The notes under the pieces: model-generated
What the model was told of the DNA's origin: nothing
The model's input: only the letters and a program-made list of their open reading frames with translations
Databases searched by the model: none
Part shown: piece after piece, positions 1-5,947 of the stretch
How positions within the stretch are numbered: position 1 is the first letter of the stretch
Layout of the letters: each line of letters begins with the position of its first letter
Position numbers and translations under genes: made by a program
Origin: CAYNTH01 sp964427055
GTDB taxonomy: Archaea; Aenigmatarchaeota; Aenigmatarchaeia; CG10238-14; SCSR01
Reading direction: 5' to 3'
Assembly: GCA_964427055.1 (NCBI GenBank)
Contig: CAYRSQ010000013.1
Location: 1-19,431, forward strand
DNA length: 19,431 nt

Positions 1-282
1 TGCAGAAAATAACCTGACGTTCTGGTGCGTGAACCCCATCTTGCTCACAAGCGGACCGGGCATCTCGTAGGTGTAGTCCTGGTACAGGTCATGTATGTCG
101 GTGACCATTATCCCCAGCTCCTCCTTCATCTCCCTCAATATGGTCTGCTCGGGCGTCTCCCCCTCTTCCATCCCTCCCTTGGGTATGTCCCAGAAATTCC
201 CGTTCACTCCCATCTTCTTGATGATTATGAACCTGCCGTCGTCCGTCATTATGAACGCGCCGGCCGCTTTCCTTACTTTCAT
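1..282 (-). CDS. NUDIX hydrolase (partial, C-terminus beyond window start)
   Basis: The 94 visible residues start at an ATG (280-282) and run off the window edge, so the C-terminal part is missing. A complete NUDIX box lies at residues 36-58 and fits G-x5-E-x7-R-E-U-x-E-E-x-G-U exactly (G36, E42, R50, E51, E54, E55, G57), so the metal-binding catalytic helix is intact. The segment before the box (FWDIPKGG) resembles the diadenosine-polyphosphate / RNA 5'-pyrophosphohydrolase branch more than the MutT branch. Family knowledge suggests hydrolysis of a nucleoside diphosphate linked to another moiety; the substrate cannot be decided here. A TATA-like TTATTA (minus strand, about 306-311) sits roughly 26 bases before the ATG, suggesting a leaderless transcript. 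The family assignment is very sure and the subfamily is weak. Confidence 0.93.
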   Translation of the reverse strand, partial: MKVRKAAGAFIMTDDGRFIIIKKMGVNGNFWDIPKGGMEEGETPEQTILREMKEELGIMVTDIHDLYQDYTYEMPGPLVSKMGFTHQNVRLFSA

Positions 283-350
283 ACAGAGAATCTGGAAGTA
301 AATGGTAATAAGTCTTGTTGCGGTAATGACGCCAGTGCCATTTGATTCCG

Positions 351-617
351 CTACTTTCTATATACGCTTTTCCTGTGTTCGAACCTCAGGAGTATGAGAC
401 TTTCCCCGTCCACGGAATATATGAGCCTGTACGGTTTGACGTACACGGTCCGCTCGTTCTTCATCCCGTATCTGAGCGGTTTTCCGGAGCAGGGCCTTTC
501 GATTATCTTCATGACCTGTTTTTCGATCCTTTCAATGACGGATGCGTCCCTTATGCCTTTGACGTCCTTGTCAAACGCCTCAGTGGACAGCACCCTATCT
601 ATTCCCATCCTAAGCAC
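351..617 (-). CDS. relE: RelE/ParE-family toxin
   Basis: An 88-residue protein with the RelE/ParE layout: an N-terminal strand and helix pair, then a C-terminal sheet with YRLIYSVDGESLILLRFEHRKSVY, matching the usual archaeal RelE ending of the type YRVIY...HRREVY. RelE toxins are ribosome-dependent mRNA endonucleases; basic residues (R, H, K) near the C-terminus fit that role, but the activity is inferred from family. The start taken is GTG at 617, six bases after the antitoxin stop; an ATG at 608 (three codons in) is a real alternative and neither has a strong Shine-Dalgarno. It is co-transcribed with the AbrB-type gene directly upstream, the normal antitoxin-first order. Confidence 0.85.
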   Translation of the reverse strand: MLRMGIDRVLSTEAFDKDVKGIRDASVIERIEKQVMKIIERPCSGKPLRYGMKNERTVYVKPYRLIYSVDGESLILLRFEHRKSVYRK

Positions 618-623
618 TCTCGC

Positions 624-920
624 CTATTCCAGTGACTTTTTCATCCTCTCAAGCTCCTTCAGGAATCCCTCTGTGCTGTAAGATTTGAACCTGCCTTTCT
701 CCATGTCCTCCCACGCTTCTTTCAGGCGGCCAATCGTCCTCAGGTCTTCGGCTTTCAGCTTAGTGTCTATTTTCTTCAGCACTATCATGTCGTCCTTTGC
801 GGTTATCCCGACAACGCTGCCCTCATTGAGTTCCATCATTTCCCTTATGTTCGCCGGTATCACCAGCTGCCCCTTTGAGCTCATCTTCGCCAGTTCGGTC
901 ATTTCCATCGCTTTTGCCAT
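624..920 (-). CDS. AbrB/SpoVT-type antitoxin
   Basis: A 98-residue protein. Residues about 8-50 (LAKMSSKGQLVIPANIREMM, then GSVVGITAKDDMIVLKK) form a classic SpoVT-AbrB swapped-hairpin DNA-binding domain, with the diagnostic SSKGQLVIP segment. Residues about 51-98 are charged and helical, as expected of the part of an antitoxin that wraps the toxin. The start at ATG 918-920 is supported by a TATA box 22-29 bases upstream; ATGs at 908 and 902 are possible. It is followed after six bases by the RelE-family gene. Family knowledge says such antitoxins neutralise the toxin and repress their own promoter; the perfect palindrome just upstream of the start codon fits this. Confidence 0.9.
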   Translation of the reverse strand: MAKAMEMTELAKMSSKGQLVIPANIREMMELNEGSVVGITAKDDMIVLKKIDTKLKAEDLRTIGRLKEAWEDMEKGRFKSYSTEGFLKELERMKKSLE

Positions 921-921
921 A

Positions 922-950
922 AAGTAAGATTATCTTACTTGAATAAATAC
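922..950 (-). promoter_or_regulatory. Toxin-antitoxin promoter with palindromic operator
   Basis: Bases 922-940 are AAGTAAGAT-T-ATCTTACTT, a perfect inverted repeat with 9-base arms and one central base. On the minus strand a TATA box (TATTTATT, 942-949) abuts it, 22-29 bases before the antitoxin ATG at 920. The palindrome therefore fills the space between TATA box and start codon, where a bound dimer would block the pre-initiation complex. Binding by the AbrB-type product is inferred; the symmetry and placement are seen directly. Confidence 0.8.
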
Positions 951-1026
951 GTTTGCTTTGGCAGAAAAGTCTTTTTGAGCACTGCCGGTGGTGGGCTGAG
1001 GCGTGGCGCCTTTAAAGGTTTCAATC

Positions 1027-1036
1027 CTTTTAAATT
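1027..1036 (+). promoter_or_regulatory. TATA box of the gene at 1059
   Basis: CTTTTAAATT is centred 27 bases before the ATG at 1059, which favours that start over the in-frame ATG at 939 and predicts a leaderless message. Confidence 0.6.
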
Positions 1037-1058
1037 TCTAACTGTCAAATCTAATTGC

Positions 1059-1652
1059 ATGAGCGAAGCCATGAGACAGAGAGCCAGGGACGAGATTCTC
1101 AGCGAGTTCGAGGGAGTGGACGAGAAAAGGGAGGCGCTCATGGCCGACCACAAGATATTCAAGACCCTCGACGAGATGATATGTGAAAAACATGACGATG
1201 CCAAGTTCATGGAGATAAGCTCCAAGTACAACGACGTGAAGCTGGCGGCGTGCGATTTGTGCCTGGACGACAGGACAAACACGATACATTGGGACGACAA
1301 ACTCAAGATGGAAATTCCTGACATGACCAGATACATGAACAAGCTCGTGGACTGCATACTCGCGGACGACAAGCTGAGAATATTCCAGGTTGACGTTTTT
1401 GCCGAACATTTCAAGGGGACATCCGCATACCATTGCAAACTGAGTGCGATGCAGTCATTGATGTACAGGAACTTGAAATTGGACATAACGGGATGCGGAT
1501 GGGTGCTGGGGGCGCCGGAGAAGGACTCGGAACTCACCGGAGCCGATAGCCGTGGCATCGTGCCGACGTTTAATTTTGTAGACAACTACACTTGTGGAGT
1601 GTGCGGCATGAAACTGGGAGAATACGACCCGAGACCAAAAATCCATTACTGA
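1059..1652 (+). CDS. Hypothetical protein with two CxxC pairs
   Basis: I do not recognise this 197-residue protein. The start at ATG 1059 is chosen because a TATA box lies at 1027-1036; the open frame extends back to 939, but that part overlaps the toxin-antitoxin promoter. The N-terminal 60 residues are charged and helical. There are two CxxC pairs, C65/C68 (CDLC) and C179/C182 (CGVC), far apart in sequence, which could together bind a zinc ion; this is inference. No signal peptide or membrane segment is visible, so it is probably cytoplasmic. It ends 8 bases from the convergent membrane-protein gene. Confidence 0.75.
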   Translation: MSEAMRQRARDEILSEFEGVDEKREALMADHKIFKTLDEMICEKHDDAKFMEISSKYNDVKLAACDLCLDDRTNTIHWDDKLKMEIPDMTRYMNKLVDCILADDKLRIFQVDVFAEHFKGTSAYHCKLSAMQSLMYRNLKLDITGCGWVLGAPEKDSELTGADSRGIVPTFNFVDNYTCGVCGMKLGEYDPRPKIHY

Positions 1653-1660
1653 GCAGTATT

Positions 1661-1954
1661 TCAGATAGTCGCCGCTATCGCGTTGTTCACGCCTTTCGCG
1701 AGCGCAACCCACCTGTACATTCCTATGACATTGACAAGCATCCCGAGCGGGAGGATGAACAGCGATACGCCTGTCAATATGTCTATGACATTGAAAGCCG
1801 ACATTATCGATAGACCGCCCGACAGCAGGAAGAACCCTCCTTTCGCGACCTGGTATATCGCCAGCACGAACATCAGCTCCTTCGAGAACGGATAGAACAA
1901 CATGGCAGCGGACAGCACGTCCACCAGTCCCATCAATGCCATAACTGCCTTCAT
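1661..1954 (-). CDS. Small integral membrane protein
   Basis: A 97-residue protein, mostly hydrophobic, with three or four predicted membrane helices (roughly residues 2-20, 27-46, 52-65 and 66-84) separated by very short loops. No enzyme motif is visible and I do not recognise the family. The start at ATG 1954 is supported by a TATA-like GATTTAAACG (1975-1984, minus strand) centred 26 bases upstream; a GTG at 1969 would add five residues. It is divergent from the gene at 2051 and convergent with the gene ending at 1652. Confidence 0.7.
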   Translation of the reverse strand: MKAVMALMGLVDVLSAAMLFYPFSKELMFVLAIYQVAKGGFFLLSGGLSIMSAFNVIDILTGVSLFILPLGMLVNVIGMYRWVALAKGVNNAIAATI

Positions 1955-2050
1955 GAAATGGATATGCACCTTTCCGTTTAAATCGGTTGGTTTCCATTCG
2001 CCACCGTATGAATCGGAAGTTTTTAATCCTTAGCTGAGCCACCTTAAGTC

Positions 2051-2632
2051 ATGGCATCATACTCCTCCATAGGCCCGTTCAGCAGGCGCGAAGCCGAGTC
2101 ATTCGACTTTCCCGGACATGCGCACGACCCGCTGTTCGATTACAGGACGAGCCTGGAGCTTTTGGGAGTGGAGGCGCTCTTCGTTTCGACCGGCGAGAAT
2201 GAACAGTCGGAGAGCCACCATGACGGGGGTCTGCTGACAGTGCTGTTCGGGGGAAGGAGACTGGTCCTGTGCGAGAACCCGGATCCCTTCCGTGCGTATT
2301 ATATCGGGACATCGGAATGCGTCGGCATGCTGAGGGAAGGGATGGTGTCGAACTACAGGACGGAACTCGACAGGGCTTGGATAGACATAGGCAGGCACAT
2401 TTCCGATGGAATGAATGAATGCTTTGTGACAGGGCTGGTCGAGAACGTATACGGAAATGACGGGTTTCATGCATATTCCCACAAAAAGCTGGCTCTGGGG
2501 CATATAGGCATAAGGTATGAGAAGGAGTATGTCGAGGAAGCCGGCATTGACGAAAAGGACGTCATGCGCAGGGTCGAGGAGCTCAGGAGAAAGTGCAGGG
2601 AATGGGCAGGAAACGGGCCGCGTTCCGTCTAA
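2051..2632 (+). CDS. Hypothetical protein
   Basis: A 193-residue soluble-looking protein that I cannot assign. It has an N-terminal segment with several aromatic and acidic residues, a hydrophobic strand pair around residues 60-73 (GLLTVLFGGRRLVLC) and a charged C-terminal helix (about 155-188). A TATA-like GTTTTTAATCC at 2019-2029 is centred 27 bases before the ATG, supporting the start and a leaderless transcript. The next gene has its own TATA box, so the two are probably separate units. Confidence 0.7.
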   Translation: MASYSSIGPFSRREAESFDFPGHAHDPLFDYRTSLELLGVEALFVSTGENEQSESHHDGGLLTVLFGGRRLVLCENPDPFRAYYIGTSECVGMLREGMVSNYRTELDRAWIDIGRHISDGMNECFVTGLVENVYGNDGFHAYSHKKLALGHIGIRYEKEYVEEAGIDEKDVMRRVEELRRKCREWAGNGPRSV

Positions 2633-2671
2633 TACAACACGCTTAAATCGTTTACTGTTTGACTCTTACTA

Positions 2672-3382
2672 ATGTCAGTACGATACAACGACGGCATAAT
2701 CCACGGGCTTTCAGGCGATGAGGTGGACGTCCTGAAGGATTTGGATCTGGGATACAACCTCAGCCGCGTCTATATAACACTTCTTAGGTCGGACATAGTG
2801 ATGACGGCCGGGGACGCCGCCGGGATAGAGGGCATCAATAACGACCGCATGTACTGCTACCTGAGGCAGCTGTACGACATGGGCATAGTTGACAGAAAGG
2901 GGCACAGGCCGAGCTTTTATAGTGCGTTCAGCCCGGAAAGTCCGGAAGTACAGCGCGCGATCGATGCCAGAATGTCCAACACCACAAAGTCCAATTCGAG
3001 GTCCAGGATAGTCAGCTTGTTTGCAATGACGAACGATCTGCCGGACGGCTGTGGGATGTTCGAGGCATCGGACGGAAGTGATATAGCGGACGACTGCTAC
3101 ACAAAGCATAACCTGATGCTGTCGCTCATAAGCGACGCGGTCGGCGAGTCCTATTCCGAGACCGTCAGGATAAACCCGAACAACGACCTGATAAGGCCGA
3201 TATGCGACAACCACCTCGACATAGACAGCAGGATGGTGTTCGCCAAGCTCAGGGAGCTCGGCATGAAAGGGGTGATGAGGAAGGACGACAGGACAGGCGG
3301 TAGGTCTGACAGGTACATCACCACGAAGGAGAAGTGGAACGACTACATGCTGAGCATGTCAGTTTTCCCGCAGGGCGATTAG
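2672..3382 (+). CDS. TrmB-like winged-helix protein, putative transcriptional regulator
   Basis: This is a 236-residue protein. Residues about 26-92 (YNLSRVYITLLRSD, then a recognition-helix region and the wing ending near SFYSAFSP) look like the TrmB/ArsR-type winged helix-turn-helix, including the usual pattern of helix, short turn, helix, 'GIVDRKG' and a tyrosine/serine wing. The C-terminal half (about 115-236) has no sugar-binding TrmB domain that I can recognise; residues 190-230 (MVFAKLRELGMKGVMRKDD) could be a second winged helix. The start is supported by GCTTAAATCG at 2641-2650, centred 26 bases upstream. Regulation of nearby genes is possible but nothing in the sequence shows a target. 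Confidence 0.65.
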   Translation: MSVRYNDGIIHGLSGDEVDVLKDLDLGYNLSRVYITLLRSDIVMTAGDAAGIEGINNDRMYCYLRQLYDMGIVDRKGHRPSFYSAFSPESPEVQRAIDARMSNTTKSNSRSRIVSLFAMTNDLPDGCGMFEASDGSDIADDCYTKHNLMLSLISDAVGESYSETVRINPNNDLIRPICDNHLDIDSRMVFAKLRELGMKGVMRKDDRTGGRSDRYITTKEKWNDYMLSMSVFPQGD

Positions 3383-3411
3383 GATAAATCCCTCGCCTTC
3401 AATCTAATCTT

Positions 3412-3690
3412 ATGCTCGATTACATGAAGAGGTCGGTCACCCACTATACGCCCGGAATGTGCATCAACGGGATGAACTCCGAGTACGACAGGTGCTATCC
3501 GACAATAATGTGCGTCCGATCGGCGTACGAGAGCGTGAAGAGGACCCTGAAGGACGACCTGTCGCATAGAGTCATATCGGGTACCGATCACGAAAACATG
3601 ATGAAAGAACTGGACAGCGTCTACGGGGAGATGAGGATGTCCGATATGCCTTTCCACCAGAGGAGCGTGTCCCGCGCATCTTTTAGATAA
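3412..3690 (+). CDS. Small hypothetical protein
   Basis: A 92-residue protein with three cysteines in the first 35 residues and a charged, probably helical second half. No family is recognised. A TATA-like GGATAAATCC at 3382-3391, overlapping the end of the preceding gene, is centred 26 bases before the ATG and argues that this is a real, separately transcribed gene. It faces the RAM gene that ends at 3745. Confidence 0.55.
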   Translation: MLDYMKRSVTHYTPGMCINGMNSEYDRCYPTIMCVRSAYESVKRTLKDDLSHRVISGTDHENMMKELDSVYGEMRMSDMPFHQRSVSRASFR

Positions 3691-3744
3691 ATAATGTGTG
3701 CCGGCCTGAAAATGATCCTTTTGCATTGACGTTCGGAAACCGGC

Positions 3745-4035
3745 CTACCAGTCGTTGCAGAAATAGAACCCTTCTCCCTTGACGGGGTTTGCCATCACGG
3801 ACCTCACATACGGCAGCCTTTGGATGGCCATAATGGTCTCCTCCATCTCCTTTGTGGTGTCCGAGTATACCGACGCCATTATGTCATACACCCCGAAGAG
3901 CACGTCGCATTTGATGTCGACCGTCCCCTTCCCGAGGGCGGATATCCCTTCGGCGAACCTCCTGTATTCCTCACGGTCCACTATTTCGGTGTTCACAAGT
4001 ACCATCGCCTGGAGCCTGCTGGGTGTCGTATCCAT
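3745..4035 (-). CDS. Stand-alone RAM (Lrp/AsnC ligand-binding) domain protein
   Basis: At 96 residues the protein is essentially one RAM domain, with no helix-turn-helix. The strand MVLVNTEI, helix, a central stretch with DVLFGVYDIMASVYSD, helix, and C-terminal VRSVMANPVKG follow the beta-alpha-beta-beta-alpha-beta pattern of Lrp/AsnC effector domains; the G-x-Y-D turn is diagnostic. Family knowledge: such single-domain proteins form oligomeric rings that bind amino acids or modulate full-length Lrp proteins. A paralogue lies immediately upstream at 4074-4328, and both genes carry the same promoter element. The partner or ligand is not visible. Confidence 0.85.
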   Translation of the reverse strand: MDTTPSRLQAMVLVNTEIVDREEYRRFAEGISALGKGTVDIKCDVLFGVYDIMASVYSDTTKEMEETIMAIQRLPYVRSVMANPVKGEGFYFCNDW

Positions 4036-4056
4036 AATAGAGAAAGGCGTTTAAAG

Positions 4057-4070
4057 GATTAAAGCGTTCC
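4057..4070 (-). promoter_or_regulatory. Promoter element of the RAM gene at 4035 (copy 1)
   Basis: On the minus strand this is GGAACGCTTTAATC, a purine-rich BRE-like segment joined to a TATA-like TTTAATC, 22-35 bases before the ATG at 4035. The identical 14 bases recur at 4351-4364 before the paralogous gene. Confidence 0.65.
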
Positions 4071-4073
4071 TGT

Positions 4074-4328
4074 TCACACGAGCACGAACGTCAGCGTTGA
4101 CTCGACGGAGTCTATCTCCCTGATCATTTCCGCGGCTTCCTTGACGTCCGGCAGTGCTCGTCCGTACAGCTCGGCGACCACGTCGTAGACGCCGTACACC
4201 ATGTGGCAATTCATCCTGTACCTGTCGCAGCCCATCCCTTCCAGCTGCTTGATGAATTCGGACTCGCATCCGGTGGCCACGTTGATGACCATGTAAGCCA
4301 GCTTGCTCAATCCGCTATCTGCATCCAT
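4074..4328 (-). CDS. Stand-alone RAM (Lrp/AsnC ligand-binding) domain protein, paralogue
   Basis: An 84-residue protein with the RAM fold pattern: first strand LAYMVINVATG, helix CESEFIKQLEGM, strands around CHMVYGVYDVVAELYG with the G-x-Y-D turn, helix VKEAAEMIREI, and last strand VESTLTFVLV, the last matching the canonical Lrp C-terminal 'v..t.t.iv'. There is no DNA-binding domain. It is adjacent to a second RAM gene (3745-4035), probably a tandem duplication that has diverged. A TATA box at 4351-4357 gives a leaderless start at ATG 4328. Confidence 0.85.
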   Translation of the reverse strand: MDADSGLSKLAYMVINVATGCESEFIKQLEGMGCDRYRMNCHMVYGVYDVVAELYGRALPDVKEAAEMIREIDSVESTLTFVLV

Positions 4329-4350
4329 GATTAAAGACTGTGGACCAAGA

Positions 4351-4364
4351 GATTAAAGCGTTCC
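4351..4364 (-). promoter_or_regulatory. Promoter element of the RAM gene at 4328 (copy 2)
   Basis: These 14 bases are identical to 4057-4070, with nearly the same distance to the start codon (23-36 bases). This argues for shared core promoter strength or regulation of the two RAM genes, or for duplication of promoter and gene together. Confidence 0.65.
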
Positions 4365-4366
4365 GC

Positions 4367-4651
4367 TCATCCCAGCAGCGAGAACAGCGCGAACAGTATC
4401 AGCACGGCCGGCCACATAGGCATGCTTGCGAGATATCCGAGATCCGACAGCATCCATATCGCGCCAACGATGAGCAGGAAAAGGCCGAACATCCTCTTGC
4501 CCTTCCTCGCGTGGTGCTCCCACTTCGCCGGGTCGCCCCACTTCTCAGCCATCCTCATGCCGAACTCCTCCCAATCGCTCTCGGTCATGTGCCCGTCCCT
4601 CTCCGTCTTCCCAGCCCGCGTCCTTTTCTTCGTAGTTTTCTTTGTAGGCAT
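4367..4651 (-). CDS. Two-helix membrane protein (LiaI/LiaF-type transmembrane region)
   Basis: The 94-residue protein has a very basic N-terminus (KKTTKKR...), a charged amphipathic segment (about 22-50), then two membrane helices (about 54-70 and 77-93) joined by DLGYLASMPMW. The pattern 'LFLLIVGAIWMLSDLG...WPAVLILFALF' resembles the LiaI/LiaF-like (DUF5668-type) hairpin; this is pattern recognition, not a search. The function is unknown. The palindromic ATTTAAAT at 4690-4698 is 40 or more bases upstream of the ATG, implying a short leader, and might also serve the divergent gene at 4729. Confidence 0.7.
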   Translation of the reverse strand: MPTKKTTKKRTRAGKTERDGHMTESDWEEFGMRMAEKWGDPAKWEHHARKGKRMFGLFLLIVGAIWMLSDLGYLASMPMWPAVLILFALFSLLG

Positions 4652-4728
4652 GGATAGTATTTGGTGTCCTGGAGTAGAAAAAGGTTATCCATTTAAATAC
4701 CTCACTTTTAAGTAGTGAATTAGATTGC

Positions 4729-5250
4729 ATGGCCGCGTTCGATATGCTAGCTGTGTACGTCGTCTTTTCTACGGTGGGTGCTTCCACACGTGCATTATTC
4801 GGCCTTTACAAGGTGCACAAGCGCGGCAGGATCGATAGGGTCGCGCTGGGCAGCTTCATGATGGAGATACTGTCGTCCATGTTCTTCGGGACCTTCGCGT
4901 CAATGATACTCCAGGAGATGGGGTGGCTGTCACTGAGCAGCGAGACGCTCGCGCTGATAGCCGGGTTCTTCGGCGCAGACCTCATTTCAATAGTCTCGAG
5001 GAAGGTCGGGCTGAAGAGCAACATCGACGTGAGGATGGGCGAGGAAGCTTTCCTGTATCCTGAATTGACGGACCGCCAGGTGAGGGGCATGGAGTACATG
5101 AAAAAGAGCGGGCGGATAACGAACGACATATACCAGAGGCTGAACGACATAAGCCACAGTTCCGCGAAGAGAGATTTGAGGGTCATGCAGGACAACAAAT
5201 TCATAAAGAAGCTCGGGACGAACAGGGGCACCTATTACGTACTTAGATAA
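4729..5250 (+). CDS. Membrane-anchored winged-helix DNA-binding protein
   Basis: This 173-residue protein has three predicted membrane helices (about residues 5-24, 40-62 and 67-88), a short linker, then a winged helix at about 112-173. The latter runs LTDRQVRGMEYMKKSGRITN, 'IYQRLNDISHSSAKRDLRVM' and ends GTNRGTYYVLR, closely resembling the DeoR-like winged helix that ends many RecG-like/AlbA-type helicase and Fic proteins. The DNA-binding domain would therefore sit at the inner face of the membrane. The N-terminal part is loosely holin-like in length and helix count, but I cannot support that. Possible roles are transmembrane signalling or tethering of DNA. TATA-like elements at 4690-4698 and 4704-4711 precede the start. 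Confidence 0.75.
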   Translation: MAAFDMLAVYVVFSTVGASTRALFGLYKVHKRGRIDRVALGSFMMEILSSMFFGTFASMILQEMGWLSLSSETLALIAGFFGADLISIVSRKVGLKSNIDVRMGEEAFLYPELTDRQVRGMEYMKKSGRITNDIYQRLNDISHSSAKRDLRVMQDNKFIKKLGTNRGTYYVLR

Positions 5251-5251
5251 T

Positions 5252-5335
5252 GGGGCATCTGAGGGGCGTTACGGGCCGTATGCGGGCGCTCTTGAGCCGT
5301 AATAGGCCATTTTCGGGCCATCATAGTGACCCATA
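5252..5335. repeat. Degenerate 21-bp repeat, four copies, with GGGCCRT half-units every 10-11 bp
   Basis: Heptamers related to GGGCCRT begin at 5252, 5263, 5273, 5284, 5294, 5304 and 5315 (GGGGCAT, GGGGCGT, GGGCCGT, GGGCGCT, GAGCCGT, AGGCCAT, GGGCCAT). The spacing is 11, 10, 11, 10, 10 and 11 bp. This equals four 21-bp units: 5252-5272, 5273-5293, 5294-5314 and 5315-5335. It starts directly after the stop of the winged-helix gene and lies between convergent genes, so it is not a promoter for either. The 10.5-bp phasing places all heptamers on one face of the helix, as for cooperative protein binding or bending; this role is inferred. Confidence 0.6.
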
Positions 5336-5433
5336 AAAAGCACCATATACTAGAACAGCGTTGGCGATCGTTAAACTCAGTTTTATGGCGTTTCCGAAAA
5401 ATACCTGCGGGCGGTCTGAGGGTCAGTTTGCGG

Positions 5434-5736
5434 TCATACTCTGCCGGCCTTCTTCTTGATGTCCTTGAGCTTTTTCTCGGCCTCAAGTTCCATGTCCATG
5501 CCCACAGTCTTGGACATCACGAGCAGGTCCAGGAAAGCCTGCGATATCTCCTCGGCCATGTTCGCGGGGTCGTACTCACGCATAGTTGTGTTCCTGTTGA
5601 CCATCTGCCTGGCTATCTCGCCCACCTCTTCGGTGAGGTGCATGAAAACGAGTTCCGGCGTGAGCTCCCCTCCGAGCTCGCCCATCCTTGACTTCTGCAG
5701 TTTGTATACCTCATCGGCAATGTCATTCACTTTCAT
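5434..5736 (-). CDS. MazG-like nucleotide pyrophosphohydrolase
   Basis: A 100-residue all-alpha NTP-pyrophosphohydrolase. Helix 2 carries HLTEEVGEIARQM (the EExxE magnesium motif) and helix 3 carries MAEEISQAFLDLLVMS (the ExxD-type motif E..Q..LD), the standard MazG/iMazG/dUTPase-like metal site. Family knowledge: these enzymes hydrolyse NTPs or dNTPs to the monophosphate and pyrophosphate, often as house-cleaning. The start at ATG 5736 is decided by the strong Shine-Dalgarno GGAGATGAT at 5743-5751, six bases upstream; the longer frame from 5766 would overlap the previous gene. It is last in a three-gene operon with two half-ferritin-like genes. Confidence 0.88.
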   Translation of the reverse strand: MKVNDIADEVYKLQKSRMGELGGELTPELVFMHLTEEVGEIARQMVNRNTTMREYDPANMAEEISQAFLDLLVMSKTVGMDMELEAEKKLKDIKKKAGRV

Positions 5737-5742
5737 ATCAAT

Positions 5743-5751
5743 ATCATCTCC
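5743..5751 (-). promoter_or_regulatory. Strong Shine-Dalgarno site of the MazG-like gene
   Basis: GGAGATGAT differs at one base from GGAGGTGAT, the perfect complement of the 16S rRNA 3' end. It sits six bases before ATG 5736 and contains the TGA stop of the upstream gene (5744-5746), so translation is probably coupled. Confidence 0.8.
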
Positions 5752-5947
5752 CCGCAGCTTCCTCAAGCATGCTTACCATCCTCTTGGCGAGCTTGACGTG
5801 GCCTTCCTCGTCCTTGCGTATCTTCTCCAGCTTCCCGCGTATTTCCGCGTCGGTGAATTCCTCGATGTGCTCCCTGTATATCTGTTCGGCGGCATCCTCC
5901 AGCTTAAGGAGCGTCTTGAAATTCCTCATCAGCTCATCAGAAACCAT
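5744..5947 (-). CDS. Half-ferritin-like (two-helix) protein with E-Y-ExxH metal motif
   Basis: A 67-residue protein of two predicted helices. Helix 1 (about 5-30) carries E17 and Y24; helix 2 (about 34-63) carries E47-E48-G49-H50, an ExxH motif in the typical rubrerythrin/ferritin setting 'KDEEGHVKLAKRM'. A normal ferritin-like domain has four helices, so this is half a bundle, and two copies or a partner would be needed for a di-iron site. The E17-Y24-E47-H50 spacing (7, 23 and 3 residues) is the same as I recall for encapsulated ferritin (E32, Y39, E62, H65). It overlaps the end of the upstream half-ferritin-like gene by 11 bases, indicating translational coupling. Confidence 0.75.
   Translation of the reverse strand: MVSDELMRNFKTLLKLEDAAEQIYREHIEEFTDAEIRGKLEKIRKDEEGHVKLAKRMVSMLEEAAGR

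Noticed and set aside
939..1058. Forty extra N-terminal residues for the CxxC hypothetical protein
   Set aside because: A TATA box at 1027-1036 fits a start at 1059, and the extension would run through the toxin-antitoxin promoter.
1455..2042. 195-codon minus-strand frame rich in Arg and His
   Set aside because: It overlaps both the hypothetical gene ending at 1652 and the membrane protein gene in other frames and has shadow composition.
3700..3745. GCCGG / CCGGC pairing between convergent genes
   Set aside because: Five-base arms with a loop of about 35 bases, too weak to call a terminator.
5371..5384. TAAACTCAGTTTTA near-palindrome as an operator
   Set aside because: It lies between convergent genes, is short and A/T-rich, and has no associated start codon.
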